Of a stretch of 64,000 nucleotides of DNA, positions 40,573 through 48,822 are shown one piece after another; within the stretch, counting starts at the first letter, position 1; each line of letters begins with the position of its first letter. A program made the translations under genes and the position numbers. The stretch is from Chloroflexota bacterium. GTDB taxonomy: Bacteria; Chloroflexota; Anaerolineae; UBA1429. Location of the stretch: positions 146,635-210,634 of the forward strand of contig JAAYDC010000015.1 of NCBI GenBank assembly GCA_012729455.1, read 5' to 3'. A model generated the notes under the pieces. The model saw only the letters and a program-made list of their open reading frames with translations. It was not told the origin of the DNA and did no database searches.

Positions 40573-40764
40573 GGCTTTAAAATAGGCCATTTAGCCCATA
40601 GGAGTAGGTTATTTAGCGTGCCCGGCAACGTGCAAATGACGTGTAGAAAAGCGCGATATGGCTCTGTTCTACGAGCCAGCGGAGGTGTATAATCTTGACA
40701 GAATGTTCAAGGGAAACCTTGCATTCACCCATACTAGACACCCAGCCGTCTGTATGGTGTAGGT

Positions 40765-40817
40765 GCCTGTCGTCAATACCCCCCATATTGACGACAGGCG
40801 CCCCCCTTTTAGGGGGC
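40765..40817. repeat. two tandem hairpins downstream of the broken DAHP synthase
   Basis: GCCTGTCGTCAATA (40765-40778) pairs perfectly with TATTGACGACAGGC (40786-40799) over a 7-base loop, followed by GCCCCC / GGGGGC (40800-40805 with 40812-40817). They lie just past the stop at 40828 of the leftward gene and could stop its transcription, though the T run is poor. The remaining 200 bases to the ceramidase promoter show no gene. Confidence 0.6.
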
Positions 40818-40827
40818 AAATGAATCG

Positions 40828-41841
40828 CTATAGTGCGCGCCCCAATACCCCCGCGATCGCCGCGATTTCGCCCATCAAACGGCCAAAAGTGTCAAAGTTG
40901 AGGCTCTGCAGACTGTCCGAGAGGGCATTTTGCGGATCCGGATGCACTTCGATGATCAAGCCATCCGCGCCAGCTGCGACCGCTGCCTTGGCCAGGGAGG
41001 GCACCAGTTGGTGATGTCCGGCCGCGTGGCTCGGATCCACCAGGATCGGCAAGTGCGAAGAGTGCTTGATGACGGGCACTGCGGAGAGATCCAAGGTAAA
41101 ACGCGTCGAATCCTCAAAGGTACGGATACTGCGCTCGCACAGGATCACCTCGCCGCCTGATGCCAGCACATAATCGGCTGCCTGCAGCCACTCTTTGACG
41201 GTAGCCGCCAGGCCGCGCTTTAACAGGCAAGGCTTGCCGCTCTCGCCGACCGCTCACAGGAGAGTATAGTTCTGCATGTTGCGCGCCCCCACCTGCAACA
41301 GATCGACGGATGCCACCATGGCATCCAGCTGGTGAGCATCGGTGATCTCACTGGCCACGGGCACATGCAGGTTGGCACGGGTCTCGGCCAACAAACGCAG
41401 GCCTTCTTCGCCCAACCCCTGAAAGCTAAAGGGCGAGGTGCGCGGCTTGAATGCACCGCCGCGCACGATGGCGGCACCGTGATCAACCACCCATCGCGCG
41501 GTCTCCTGAAGCTGCTCGTGCGATTCGACAGCGCACGGCCCGGCAATCACTATCAGGCGCGGCGCTCCGACCGCCACATTGCCAACCAGCACGTGTGAGT
41601 CGGCGCTCTTAAAGTCGCGAGAGGCCAGCTTGTAAGGACGCATGATGCGCGTCACGGATTCGACCCCCGGCAAGACCGCAAAGAGTTCCACCGGCAGGCT
41701 GCTGGTATTGCCGCCCAAGATGGCTACGACCACTTTGTCGGTACCGCGGTTCAGTTGGGTGCCCAGATGGAACTGCTGGGCGCGGCGGACGACCGCCTCG
41801 ACCTGTTCCTCGCTGGCACCGCAAGACATTTCAACGATCAT
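40828..41841 (-). pseudogene. DAHP synthase (AroF/AroH-type), interrupted by in-frame TGA
   Basis: The first 195 codons encode an N-terminal ferredoxin-like regulatory domain and the start of the barrel (RLIVIAGPCAVES, GAFKPRTSPFSFQG, QVGARNMQNYTLL). A TGA at 41256-41254 then stops the frame; the same frame resumes at once with AVGESGKPCLLKRG and continues through ILCERSIRTFE and LPILVDPSHAAGH to 40828. Together the two parts make a full 337-residue type I beta DAHP synthase, first enzyme of the shikimate pathway. Relatives have Lys or Arg at the stop position, so CGA to TGA is the simplest explanation. Other genes here end normally in TGA. Whether the enzyme is lost, or made by readthrough, is open. 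Confidence 0.75.
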
Positions 41842-41855
41842 GCGTCTCCTTCAGG

Positions 41856-42965
41856 CTACCAGATGCGCGAATCGGGCACATCCAACCAACGCCCGCCTTC
41901 CAGAATCGATTGCTGGCTGACGAGTCCCGGCAAAGTCAGGTCCATGGCGCCGTGCAGATCGACGGTTGGCGGTTTGTGCCCCAAAATCGCTTCACTGAAA
42001 TCGAGTAACTCGTAGAAATCGCCCCCGCCATGTCCGGCGGCACGCGCAGTCTCTTCCTGGGCGCGGTACCACTCGGGCAGGTATGCGTCATAACTCGAGA
42101 GAGGCTCCCACTTGTTGGCATCAGCGGATTTGCCGTGCAGCCAGATACGGTCGGGTTCGCCGGACGCGCGGCTGGATTCATAGCTGCCAAGGGTGCCTTG
42201 CAGTTGATGGCAGTTCATGGCATGCGGGCGATCCGAAAGCATGTCGACGCGGATCTTGGCCAGCGCGCCGGAAGCCATTTTGCATAGCATCAGGTTCGAG
42301 GCTTGCCCTTCATAGATGTCGCCGCGCGGATCCGCATGGTGCCTGCCAGAGCCGGCAGCACACACCGAGACGACGCGGTCGCCCGGCATCCACTGCATGA
42401 TCGGCCCCAGCGAATGGGTGCAATAGGTCACGCCATCGATGCCGGTCTGCCAGACGCGCCGCCATTTGGTAATTTCGTTAAGCTCCTTGAGCTCGTGCAG
42501 ATACTCACCCTCCGCATAATAGGGCACCCCAAAGAGCCCCTGGGAAACCAGCTCACGCACCAAGATGTTGCTGCGCGTATAGATATAGTTTTCGCCCAAC
42601 GCGTAAAAAGCACGGCTCTGGTTGGCAGCCTCTACCAGGCGTCGGCATTCCGAGATCGAAACCCCCGTCGGCACCTCACTGAGCACGTATTTGTCAGCTT
42701 GCAAAGCAGCAATCGCCTGCGGCACATGCAACGGCATAGGTGTGCCGATCAGCACAGCGTCGATATCGCTCTTGATGAGCATTTCGTCATAACTGGCATA
42801 GGCTTCGTCTGCTCCCAAGCGCTGGAGAGCCTCTTCGAGGCCAGCCACGTTATTGTCGCAGATTGCCTTCAGGTGCAGGCTGGGGATAGCCTCACACATG
42901 CCACGAAAGGTGCCCCCGCGTCCGCAGGCTCCTACGATCGCCAGGTTGATTGTGTTATCGCTCAT
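41856..42965 (-). CDS. Gfo/Idh/MocA family oxidoreductase
   Basis: A 369-residue NAD(P)-dependent sugar oxidoreductase. The N-terminal Rossmann fold reads NLAIVGACGRGGTFRGM; the EKP-type motif appears as SEVPTG; a HHADPRG segment and the C-terminal beta sheet follow. The family oxidises or reduces sugars and related polyols and includes glycosidases that work by a redox route. It overlaps the upstream URO-D-like gene (ATGA) and lies 14 bases before the DAHP synthase. Confidence 0.85.
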   Translation of the reverse strand: MSDNTINLAIVGACGRGGTFRGMCEAIPSLHLKAICDNNVAGLEEALQRLGADEAYASYDEMLIKSDIDAVLIGTPMPLHVPQAIAALQADKYVLSEVPTGVSISECRRLVEAANQSRAFYALGENYIYTRSNILVRELVSQGLFGVPYYAEGEYLHELKELNEITKWRRVWQTGIDGVTYCTHSLGPIMQWMPGDRVVSVCAAGSGRHHADPRGDIYEGQASNLMLCKMASGALAKIRVDMLSDRPHAMNCHQLQGTLGSYESSRASGEPDRIWLHGKSADANKWEPLSSYDAYLPEWYRAQEETARAAGHGGGDFYELLDFSEAILGHKPPTVDLHGAMDLTLPGLVSQQSILEGGRWLDVPDSRIW

Positions 42966-44101
42966 TGTGCTTCCTCCGTGTTGTTATAGGTGCCCAAACG
43001 GCGTGCCGCCTGGAACATGCTTAGCACGTTCTCACTTGGCACATCATGTTGGATATTGTGCGCCGCCGAAAAGATATAACCACCGCCGGCTTTCATGATC
43101 CGCATCATACGGCTGACCTCGGATTCGATCTCTTCTGCCGATCCAAAGGGCAGCACATTTTGGGTATCAAACCCGCCATGAAAGATAAGTTGCGTGCCAT
43201 AGTCGGCTTTCAGGCGCTCGGGCTCCATCTTCCAGGCGCCTGGCTGGATCGGGTTGAGGATCCGTACGCCGCACGCGATCAGATCGGGCAGGAGGTCATA
43301 AACCGACCCGCAGGTATGGTGCCAGAACAGGGCCGGGGTAAACTCGCGGGTGTAGGCGATGCGTTCGCTAAAGAAAGGTGCGATCAGCTCGCGAAAGCTG
43401 GCTGGCGAGAGAAAGGGGCCGATCTGGGTGCCAAGGTCGTCACCCGAGGTCGTCAGGTGGATGTTGCTCCCCAGAGCCTGGTAATAGGGTTTGATGAACG
43501 CTTTCTGCAGCTCAAGCAGGATGCCAAACAGCTTGATCACAAAGGGCTTATCGCCCGCCATACGCCAGAGCATGTCATCAAAGCCGCACATCCAGCAACC
43601 CAGTTCAAACACGCCGTAAACGGGATGCTCTGCCACGACTACTACATCCGTATCGGCCATCAACGCACGGGCGCGCTGACCATACTGCTCGAGGGGAGCT
43701 TCGGCAGCAATCGCGGCTGCGTCCGGCCAAGGATAATTGTCCAGGTCGTCGAGGGTGGCATCCTTTAGGGGTGAGTAGACGATATCCCAGTATTCGCCCG
43801 ACCAGGCGCGCTCGACGCCCCAGATATCGACCATACGCTCGCCCGCCATCCAGCGTTTGCCGCCGATCAGGCTGCCCACTCGGCGAAAATCGATCCCCAG
43901 AGCCTGCAGAATGCGCTCATCGACACTTTCATCATCGCTCATATGCGGCGCATCAATACCCAGCAGTTGCCCCAATCCGGCGATCACGCGCCCGTCGGCG
44001 CTGGTGAGCGAGGTGCCTGAGAGGTCGAGCGGCACACGATCGGCTTCTTGGTGTGCGACAATGCGCGCAAAGCGCTGGCGCGGGGTGAGCGTCTCGGCCA
44101 T
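42962..44101 (-). CDS. URO-D-like family protein
   Basis: A 379-residue protein of the uroporphyrinogen decarboxylase superfamily. The N-terminus is RQRFARIVAHQEADRVPLDL; the middle has TTSGDDLGTQIGPFLSP; the later WHHTCGSVYDLLPDL stands for the HSCG motif and is followed by LIFHGGFDTQNVLP and IFSAAHNIQHDVP. It lacks the N-terminal pattern of HemE. It heads a three-gene operon with a sugar oxidoreductase and is divergent from the citrate-synthase-like gene. The start at 44101 is set by AGGGGA and by the promoter just upstream. Confidence 0.75.
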   Translation of the reverse strand: MAETLTPRQRFARIVAHQEADRVPLDLSGTSLTSADGRVIAGLGQLLGIDAPHMSDDESVDERILQALGIDFRRVGSLIGGKRWMAGERMVDIWGVERAWSGEYWDIVYSPLKDATLDDLDNYPWPDAAAIAAEAPLEQYGQRARALMADTDVVVVAEHPVYGVFELGCWMCGFDDMLWRMAGDKPFVIKLFGILLELQKAFIKPYYQALGSNIHLTTSGDDLGTQIGPFLSPASFRELIAPFFSERIAYTREFTPALFWHHTCGSVYDLLPDLIACGVRILNPIQPGAWKMEPERLKADYGTQLIFHGGFDTQNVLPFGSAEEIESEVSRMMRIMKAGGGYIFSAAHNIQHDVPSENVLSMFQAARRLGTYNNTEEAQ

Positions 44102-44126
44102 GTGGTATCCCCTGATGGTATATCGT

Positions 44127-44155
44127 ATTGTAGGCAAGCTGTTGACCAGTTGCAA
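44127..44155 (-). promoter_or_regulatory. sigma70-like promoter of the URO-D/oxidoreductase operon
   Basis: On the minus strand TTGCAA (44155-44150) and TACAAT (44132-44127) are 17 bases apart, about 25 bases before the ATG at 44101. Confidence 0.65.
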
Positions 44156-44182
44156 AGAGCCATCCGGCGCTCTGCCGATATC

Positions 44183-44211
44183 TTGACACTGCCTGTGCCT
44201 TGTGCTAGTAT
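44183..44211 (+). promoter_or_regulatory. sigma70-like promoter of the citrate-synthase-like gene
   Basis: TTGACA (44183-44188) and TAGTAT (44206-44211) are 17 bases apart. It leads into a terminator-containing leader. Confidence 0.7.
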
Positions 44212-44219
44212 TTCTCAAC

Positions 44220-44291
44220 TGGCAAAGGCGTCCGTTTTGGGCGCTTTTTGTTTTTTGCGGGTTTTGGCGGACCTCCTTACCCGCGTTGCCA
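44220..44291 (+). promoter_or_regulatory. attenuator-like leader of the citrate-synthase-like gene
   Basis: GGCGTCC (44227-44233) with GGGCGC (44239-44244) forms a hairpin followed by TTTTTGTTTTTTG, a good terminator. A second stem GCGGG with CCCGC (44257-44284 region) follows, and TGGCAA (44220-44225) can pair with TTGCCA (44286-44291). GTCCG (44230-44234) can also pair with CGGAC (44268-44272), which would break the terminator. Such alternatives suggest transcription attenuation; the signal is unknown. Confidence 0.5.
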
Positions 44292-44309
44292 AATGTTAAG
44301 GAGTAAACG

Positions 44310-45704
44310 ATGCTGGAATTTAGTAAACGCACCAATACGCTCGAACAGAAAGAGTATCAGTATAGCCTGCAGGATGTGCCCGAACCCAACCTTTACCGAC
44401 TGTTGTACAGCTATAACGAAGTACCCAAGATCCCGTTCAACCACCGCCACGTGCCGATGTACCCGGCCGACGAGCTCTACATCACCGACACCACCTTTCG
44501 CGATGGCCAGCAGGCGCGCGAGCCCTATACCGTCGAGCAGATCGTGCAGCTCTACAAGTTTTTGCACGAGCTCAGCGGGCCCAAGGGCATCATCCGCCAG
44601 TGCGAGTTCTTTCTCTACAGCGAAAAGGACCGCGCCGCACTCGAACAGTGCCGCGCGTTAAACTACGAGTTCCCCGAGATCACCTCGTGGATACGTGCCC
44701 GCAAGGAGGATTTCCGTCTCGTCAGAGAGATGGGCATCACGGAAACCGGCATCCTGGCGAGCTGCTCGGATTACCACATCTTTAAAAAGCTGAATATGAC
44801 ACGCGCTCAGGCGCTCGACCAGTTCCTCGGGGTGATCAAAGACGCCCTGGCAGAAGGGGTGCGTCCGCGTGTGCATATGGAAGACATCACCCGTGCCGAT
44901 TTTTACGGTTTTGTGGTGCCCTTTGCACTCGATCTCTACCGCCTCTCGCAGGAAAGCGGCATCCCGATCAAGATCCGCGCCTGCGACACGCTCGGTTATG
45001 GGGTCAGTTATCCCGGCGCTGCCCTGCCGCGCAGCGTGCCGGGCATCGCCTATGGCCTGAACCACTATGCGCGCTTTGACCCGCAGTTACTCGAATGGCA
45101 CGGCCATAACGATTTCCACAAGGCGGTGGTGAACGCCGGCACTGCCTGGCTGTATGGCATCGGCGGGGTTAACTGCACATTGCTGGGCATCGGCGAGCGC
45201 ACCGGTAATGCCCCGCTCGAGGCGATGGTGTTTGAATACGCGGCCTTGCGCGGTACCACCGACGGCATGAACACCCAGGTGATCACTGACATCGCCGAGT
45301 ACTATCAGCGCGAGCTGAACTATGATATCCCGCCCATGCAGCCGCTGGTGGGGCGCGATTTTGCCACTACGCGCGCCGGTATCCATGCCGACGGCCTTCT
45401 GAAAGACGAAGAGATCTATAACATCTTTGATACCAAGGCGCTGCTCAACCGCCCCGCGCGCGTAATGCTCAGCCAGACCTCGGGCGCCGCCGGCCTGCTG
45501 CACTGGATCCGCAGCCACTTTATGCTGCCGGCGGATGTGACGATCGAAAAGCGCGACCCGCGCCTGGAACCGATCCTGGAATGGATCAACAGCGAGTTTA
45601 ACGGCGGCCGTCAGACGGCTATCGGCGACTATGAGATGGAGTTGGTCATTCAGGAACTGGTTCCGGACCTTTATCGCGAGTTAAGGCCTGAGCAGCCTCG
45701 TTGA
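44310..45704 (+). CDS. HMGL-like condensing enzyme, Re-citrate synthase or isopropylmalate synthase type
   Basis: A 464-residue protein of the alpha-isopropylmalate/homocitrate synthase barrel family. ITDTTFRDGQQAREPYTVEQIV is the N-terminal active-site block, SCSDYHIFKKLNMTRAQA, VHMEDITRADFYGFVVPF and HGHND (His264, His266, metal ligands) follow. These particular blocks resemble the Re-type citrate synthases and related clostridial enzymes I recall more than LeuA, and the C-terminal regulatory domain of LeuA is absent. It would condense acetyl-CoA with oxaloacetate or another 2-keto acid. AAGGAG precedes the ATG. Single gene flanked by an attenuator-like leader and a terminator. Confidence 0.75.
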   Translation: MLEFSKRTNTLEQKEYQYSLQDVPEPNLYRLLYSYNEVPKIPFNHRHVPMYPADELYITDTTFRDGQQAREPYTVEQIVQLYKFLHELSGPKGIIRQCEFFLYSEKDRAALEQCRALNYEFPEITSWIRARKEDFRLVREMGITETGILASCSDYHIFKKLNMTRAQALDQFLGVIKDALAEGVRPRVHMEDITRADFYGFVVPFALDLYRLSQESGIPIKIRACDTLGYGVSYPGAALPRSVPGIAYGLNHYARFDPQLLEWHGHNDFHKAVVNAGTAWLYGIGGVNCTLLGIGERTGNAPLEAMVFEYAALRGTTDGMNTQVITDIAEYYQRELNYDIPPMQPLVGRDFATTRAGIHADGLLKDEEIYNIFDTKALLNRPARVMLSQTSGAAGLLHWIRSHFMLPADVTIEKRDPRLEPILEWINSEFNGGRQTAIGDYEMELVIQELVPDLYRELRPEQPR

Positions 45705-45718
45705 GTTCGTCACGATGT

Positions 45719-45750
45719 AAAAAGGCAGTCCTTCATGGGCTGCCTTTTTT
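45719..45750 (+). terminator. intrinsic terminator after the citrate-synthase-like gene
   Basis: AAAAAGGCAGTCC (45719-45731) pairs with GGGCTGCC (45737-45744) and is followed by TTTTTT (45745-45750). A T-G wobble is the only imperfection. Confidence 0.85.
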
Positions 45751-45808
45751 GGTTGTCCGAATGGATAAAGCATGTTAAGCTGTCCGCAACCCCTGACGGA
45801 GGCAAGTG

Positions 45809-46717
45809 ATGGCACTATATGGCGGCATCGAGGCGGGCGGCACCAAGATTGTGTGTGCAGTCGGCACGGATCCGAGCAATTTCCTGGCCGAGACGCGCTT
45901 TCCGACCGCTGCGCCCGGTGAAGTCATCCCGCGCATGATCGCCTTTTTTGAGGAACAAACTCGCCTGCACGGGGCACTGAGCGGCCTGGGCATCGCCGCG
46001 TTCGGGCCGGTCGATCCGGATCGCAATTCGCCAACTTATGGCTATGTCACTACCACCCCCAAGCCCGGCTGGGCGCGCACCGACTTTGCCGGCGCGGTCC
46101 AGAGAGCCCTGCGGGTACCGGTCGGCTTTGATACCGACGTAAATGTGGCTGCCCTGGGCGAAGGACGCTGGGGCGCCGCGCAGGGGCTGGATGACTTTAT
46201 GTACCTCACCGTCGGCACCGGCGTAGGCGGCGGCGTCGTCACCAATGGTAAACTGCTGCACGGGTTGATGCACCCCGAGGCCGGACATATCCGCCCGCAG
46301 CACGATTGGCAGCGCGACCCATACCCCGGGCATTGCCCTTACCACGGTGATTGCCTGGACGGCATGGTCAGCGGGCCGGCTATCCAGGAGCGTGTGGGCG
46401 TGCGCGGCAACGAGCTGGGAGAAGAACACCCCGTGTGGGACCTGGTGGCCGACTATTTGGGACAGGGATGCGCCACCTATGTGGTGACGCTCTGTCCTCG
46501 CCGCATTATCATCGGTGGCGGCGTGATGGAACACACTTTTTTATACCAGCGCGTGCGCGAACGCACTGCCCATTACCTAAACGGCTACATCCAGGTGCGG
46601 GAGATCCTGCACGATATCGACCAATTCATCGTACCGCCCGGGCTCGGTAACCGATCCGGTGTACTGGGCGCCTTTGCGTTGGCCGAGCTGACGGCACAGG
46701 CTGCGGGCACAGCATGA
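45809..46717 (+). CDS. ROK family sugar kinase, fructokinase-like
   Basis: A 302-residue ROK kinase. The ATP loop GGIEAGGTK is near the N-terminus, the sugar-binding DVNVAALGE and VGTGVGGGVV segments follow, and a zinc cluster GHCPYHGDCLDG agrees with the CxxH-type metal motif of fructokinase-like ROK proteins. It phosphorylates a hexose with ATP. GGAGG lies 6 bases before the ATG at 45809, which is preferred over the GTG at 45806. The end overlaps the following isomerase gene (ATGA). Confidence 0.9.
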   Translation: MALYGGIEAGGTKIVCAVGTDPSNFLAETRFPTAAPGEVIPRMIAFFEEQTRLHGALSGLGIAAFGPVDPDRNSPTYGYVTTTPKPGWARTDFAGAVQRALRVPVGFDTDVNVAALGEGRWGAAQGLDDFMYLTVGTGVGGGVVTNGKLLHGLMHPEAGHIRPQHDWQRDPYPGHCPYHGDCLDGMVSGPAIQERVGVRGNELGEEHPVWDLVADYLGQGCATYVVTLCPRRIIIGGGVMEHTFLYQRVRERTAHYLNGYIQVREILHDIDQFIVPPGLGNRSGVLGAFALAELTAQAAGTA

Positions 46718-47699
46718 TCCATCTCGGTGACCAGGTGCCGCTGGACGACGCTTATTTGCGTTATGTCAGCCAGTTGGGCGTAACGCATGTGGGGCTCTTT
46801 ACTGCCCCCGGGATGGGCATCGAAACTGCGCGCGCGGAGACGCGCAAAAGCTCGTGCGCGCGCGCAAACAGATCGAATCGCATGGGTTGGTGTTGGCCTC
46901 CATGCACCTGCCGCTCAGTTCGGCGGGGATCCAGCATCAGGTATGGCCCAACATCATGCTGGGTACCCCTGAGCGCGATAAGGATATCGATTTGGTGATC
47001 AAGTCGATCCGCGCCGCCGGGCAGGCTGGCATCAAGACGCTCTGCTACAACCTGGCGCTCTTGCCAGTGGTACGCACCGGCGAAACCATCGGGCGCAATG
47101 GGGTACGCTACAGCCATTTCGACTACCGCAATCTGCTCGCCGAAGAGCCGTTATGCGGAAGAGAGCTTGATCCCGAGGTGCTTTGGGAGCGTATAGCCTA
47201 TTACATCGAACGCGTGATGCCGGCAGCCGAAGAAGCCGGCGTGCGCCTGGCCTGCCATCAGCACGACCCTGGTCTGCCCGAGGGGATAATCTACCGGGGT
47301 GTTCCGCGCGTGCTGGGCAGCCTGGCAGGGGTGCGCCGCTTCCTGAGCCTCAGCGATAGCCCCAGCCATGGACTCAACTTTTGCCAGGGGACGATTGCCG
47401 AGATGTGCAGCGATCCGAGCAAGTCTACCTACCAGGCGATCCGTGAGTTTGCCAGCGCCGTGCGCATCTTCTGGGTGCACTTTCGCAATATCCGCGGGGG
47501 GTTGGGCTGTTTTGACGAGGTTTTTCCCGATGAGGGTGATATCGACATGCGCCGTGCGCTGCGTACCTACCGCGATTGCGGCTACGATGGGGTGATCGTA
47601 CCCGACCACATGCCGTGCATCGATGGCGATACACCTCAGGCACATATTGCACGCGCTTATTGTTTCGGCTATATCCGCGGGCTGTTGGCGGAAGTTTAA
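46714..47699 (+). pseudogene. mannonate dehydratase-like gene with a frameshift
   Basis: The frame opened by the ATG at 46714, which overlaps the kinase stop, encodes a normal barrel start (MIHLGDQVPLDDAYLRYVSQ) but then loses sense near 46846-46849, a run of four A bases. From there a second frame continues with LVRARKQIESHG and reads to 47699 through VRLACHQHDPGLP, GVPRVLGSLAG, HFRNIRGG and VPDHMPC, as expected for the UxuA-like family. Restoring one base (five A) joins the two. It is a second copy of the family in this window (14225-15274). A sequencing or assembly slip is possible. Confidence 0.75.
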
Positions 47700-47712
47700 G
47701 CGGAGGTATTTG

Positions 47713-48810
47713 ATGAACATCACAATCGATGCCAAGGTACTGGATATCCTCGAGCGCGGCGCATGGGATGCGCTGCCGCGAGTACGTGGACAGATCGCGC
47801 GCCTTTTTACCGCCAGCTGCGCTGGCTACGACTATTCGCATCACGCCTCCCTCACGGCGGCAGGCGGCCAACTGGTGGCCTCCTGGAGCAACGGTCACAA
47901 CGGCGAGGATCTTCCCGGGCAGGTACAAAGCTGGTGCCGGCGAGCCCCTGAAGGCCGCTGGGGCACGCCACAGATATTGGCGCGCTCACCGATGCTCGCC
48001 GCTGCCGCGACCACTGCAATCAACGGCGGTTCCGCCGAAGGAACCGAGCGGCTCACCGTGTTTTTCAGTGAATACAAGGGGCGCGTCCAGGATGGCACCG
48101 GAGGCACGGGCAAGTGGAGCCTGCCGGTGGTTACCGGCGCGCTAGTCAACGATCCGGTAACAGGCGCCTGGCTCTGGACAGAGTTGTGCCTTTACGATTT
48201 GCTGCTCAACGAAGGTCCGCGATGCACCTCCAGCGGGCGCTGGGTCATGACCGGTGAGGACCACGCCGGCCGCACGCAGGTGATCTATAGCGATTCGCCC
48301 GTTCTGACGGCGAACTCATCCTGGCACCAGGTAGCTTTGGAATGCGGCGCGGGCAGCGTGTTCAAGAACGAACCGAGCTGGTACGAGTGCGCGAACGGCA
48401 CGCTGGTATTGTGGATGCGCGATGATGGCGGTTCGCAGAGGCTGTGGGTTGCATTTAGTGCCGATATGGGCGCGACCTGGTCTGTGCCCGTACCCAGTGC
48501 GGTGCCGGATGCGGTCAGCAAGTGCCGCGCCGGCACACTCAGTACGGGCACACGCTACCTGATCCTGAACCCCAACCTGAGCACCGAGCGTATCCCGCTG
48601 GTAATGCTACTATCGCAGGATGGCTGGCACCTTGACCGCGCTCTGCTCTTGCGCGACGAGGCCACCGCCCCGCATCTGCCAGGCCGCTACAAGGGGTCGG
48701 GCTACCAGTATCCCTGCAGCCTGGAGCTGGATGGTCAGCTACACCTGATCTATTCTGTTAACAAGGAAGAGGTTGAAGTGCAGAGCCTAGCGCTCAGCGA
48801 TATCGGGTAG
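47713..48810 (+). CDS. BNR/sialidase-like beta-propeller protein
   Basis: A 365-residue protein with sialidase-type features: an Asp-box-like FSADMGATW, ADGQ/HHASLTAAGGQLVASWSNG strands and a late YLILNPNL segment. The layout resembles exo-sialidases and related BNR repeat enzymes, but the arginine triad is not certain, so a glycosidase or binding role is an inference. No signal peptide is seen, so the protein is probably cytoplasmic. The start at 47713 follows GGAGG by 6 bases. It is the last gene of the kinase-isomerase operon and ends 12 bases before the convergent kinase gene. Confidence 0.65.
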   Translation: MNITIDAKVLDILERGAWDALPRVRGQIARLFTASCAGYDYSHHASLTAAGGQLVASWSNGHNGEDLPGQVQSWCRRAPEGRWGTPQILARSPMLAAAATTAINGGSAEGTERLTVFFSEYKGRVQDGTGGTGKWSLPVVTGALVNDPVTGAWLWTELCLYDLLLNEGPRCTSSGRWVMTGEDHAGRTQVIYSDSPVLTANSSWHQVALECGAGSVFKNEPSWYECANGTLVLWMRDDGGSQRLWVAFSADMGATWSVPVPSAVPDAVSKCRAGTLSTGTRYLILNPNLSTERIPLVMLLSQDGWHLDRALLLRDEATAPHLPGRYKGSGYQYPCSLELDGQLHLIYSVNKEEVEVQSLALSDIG

Positions 48811-48822
48811 CTATCCTCCCTG

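Noticed and set aside
40690..40740. Possible small RNA or tRNA start at the TTGACA near 40694
   Set aside because: No -10 at the right distance and no tRNA-like cloverleaf could be drawn.
41254..41256. Selenocysteine or genome-wide recoding of TGA
   Set aside because: The position is Lys or Arg in relatives, no downstream selenocysteine element is visible, and many genes here end at TGA in overlaps.
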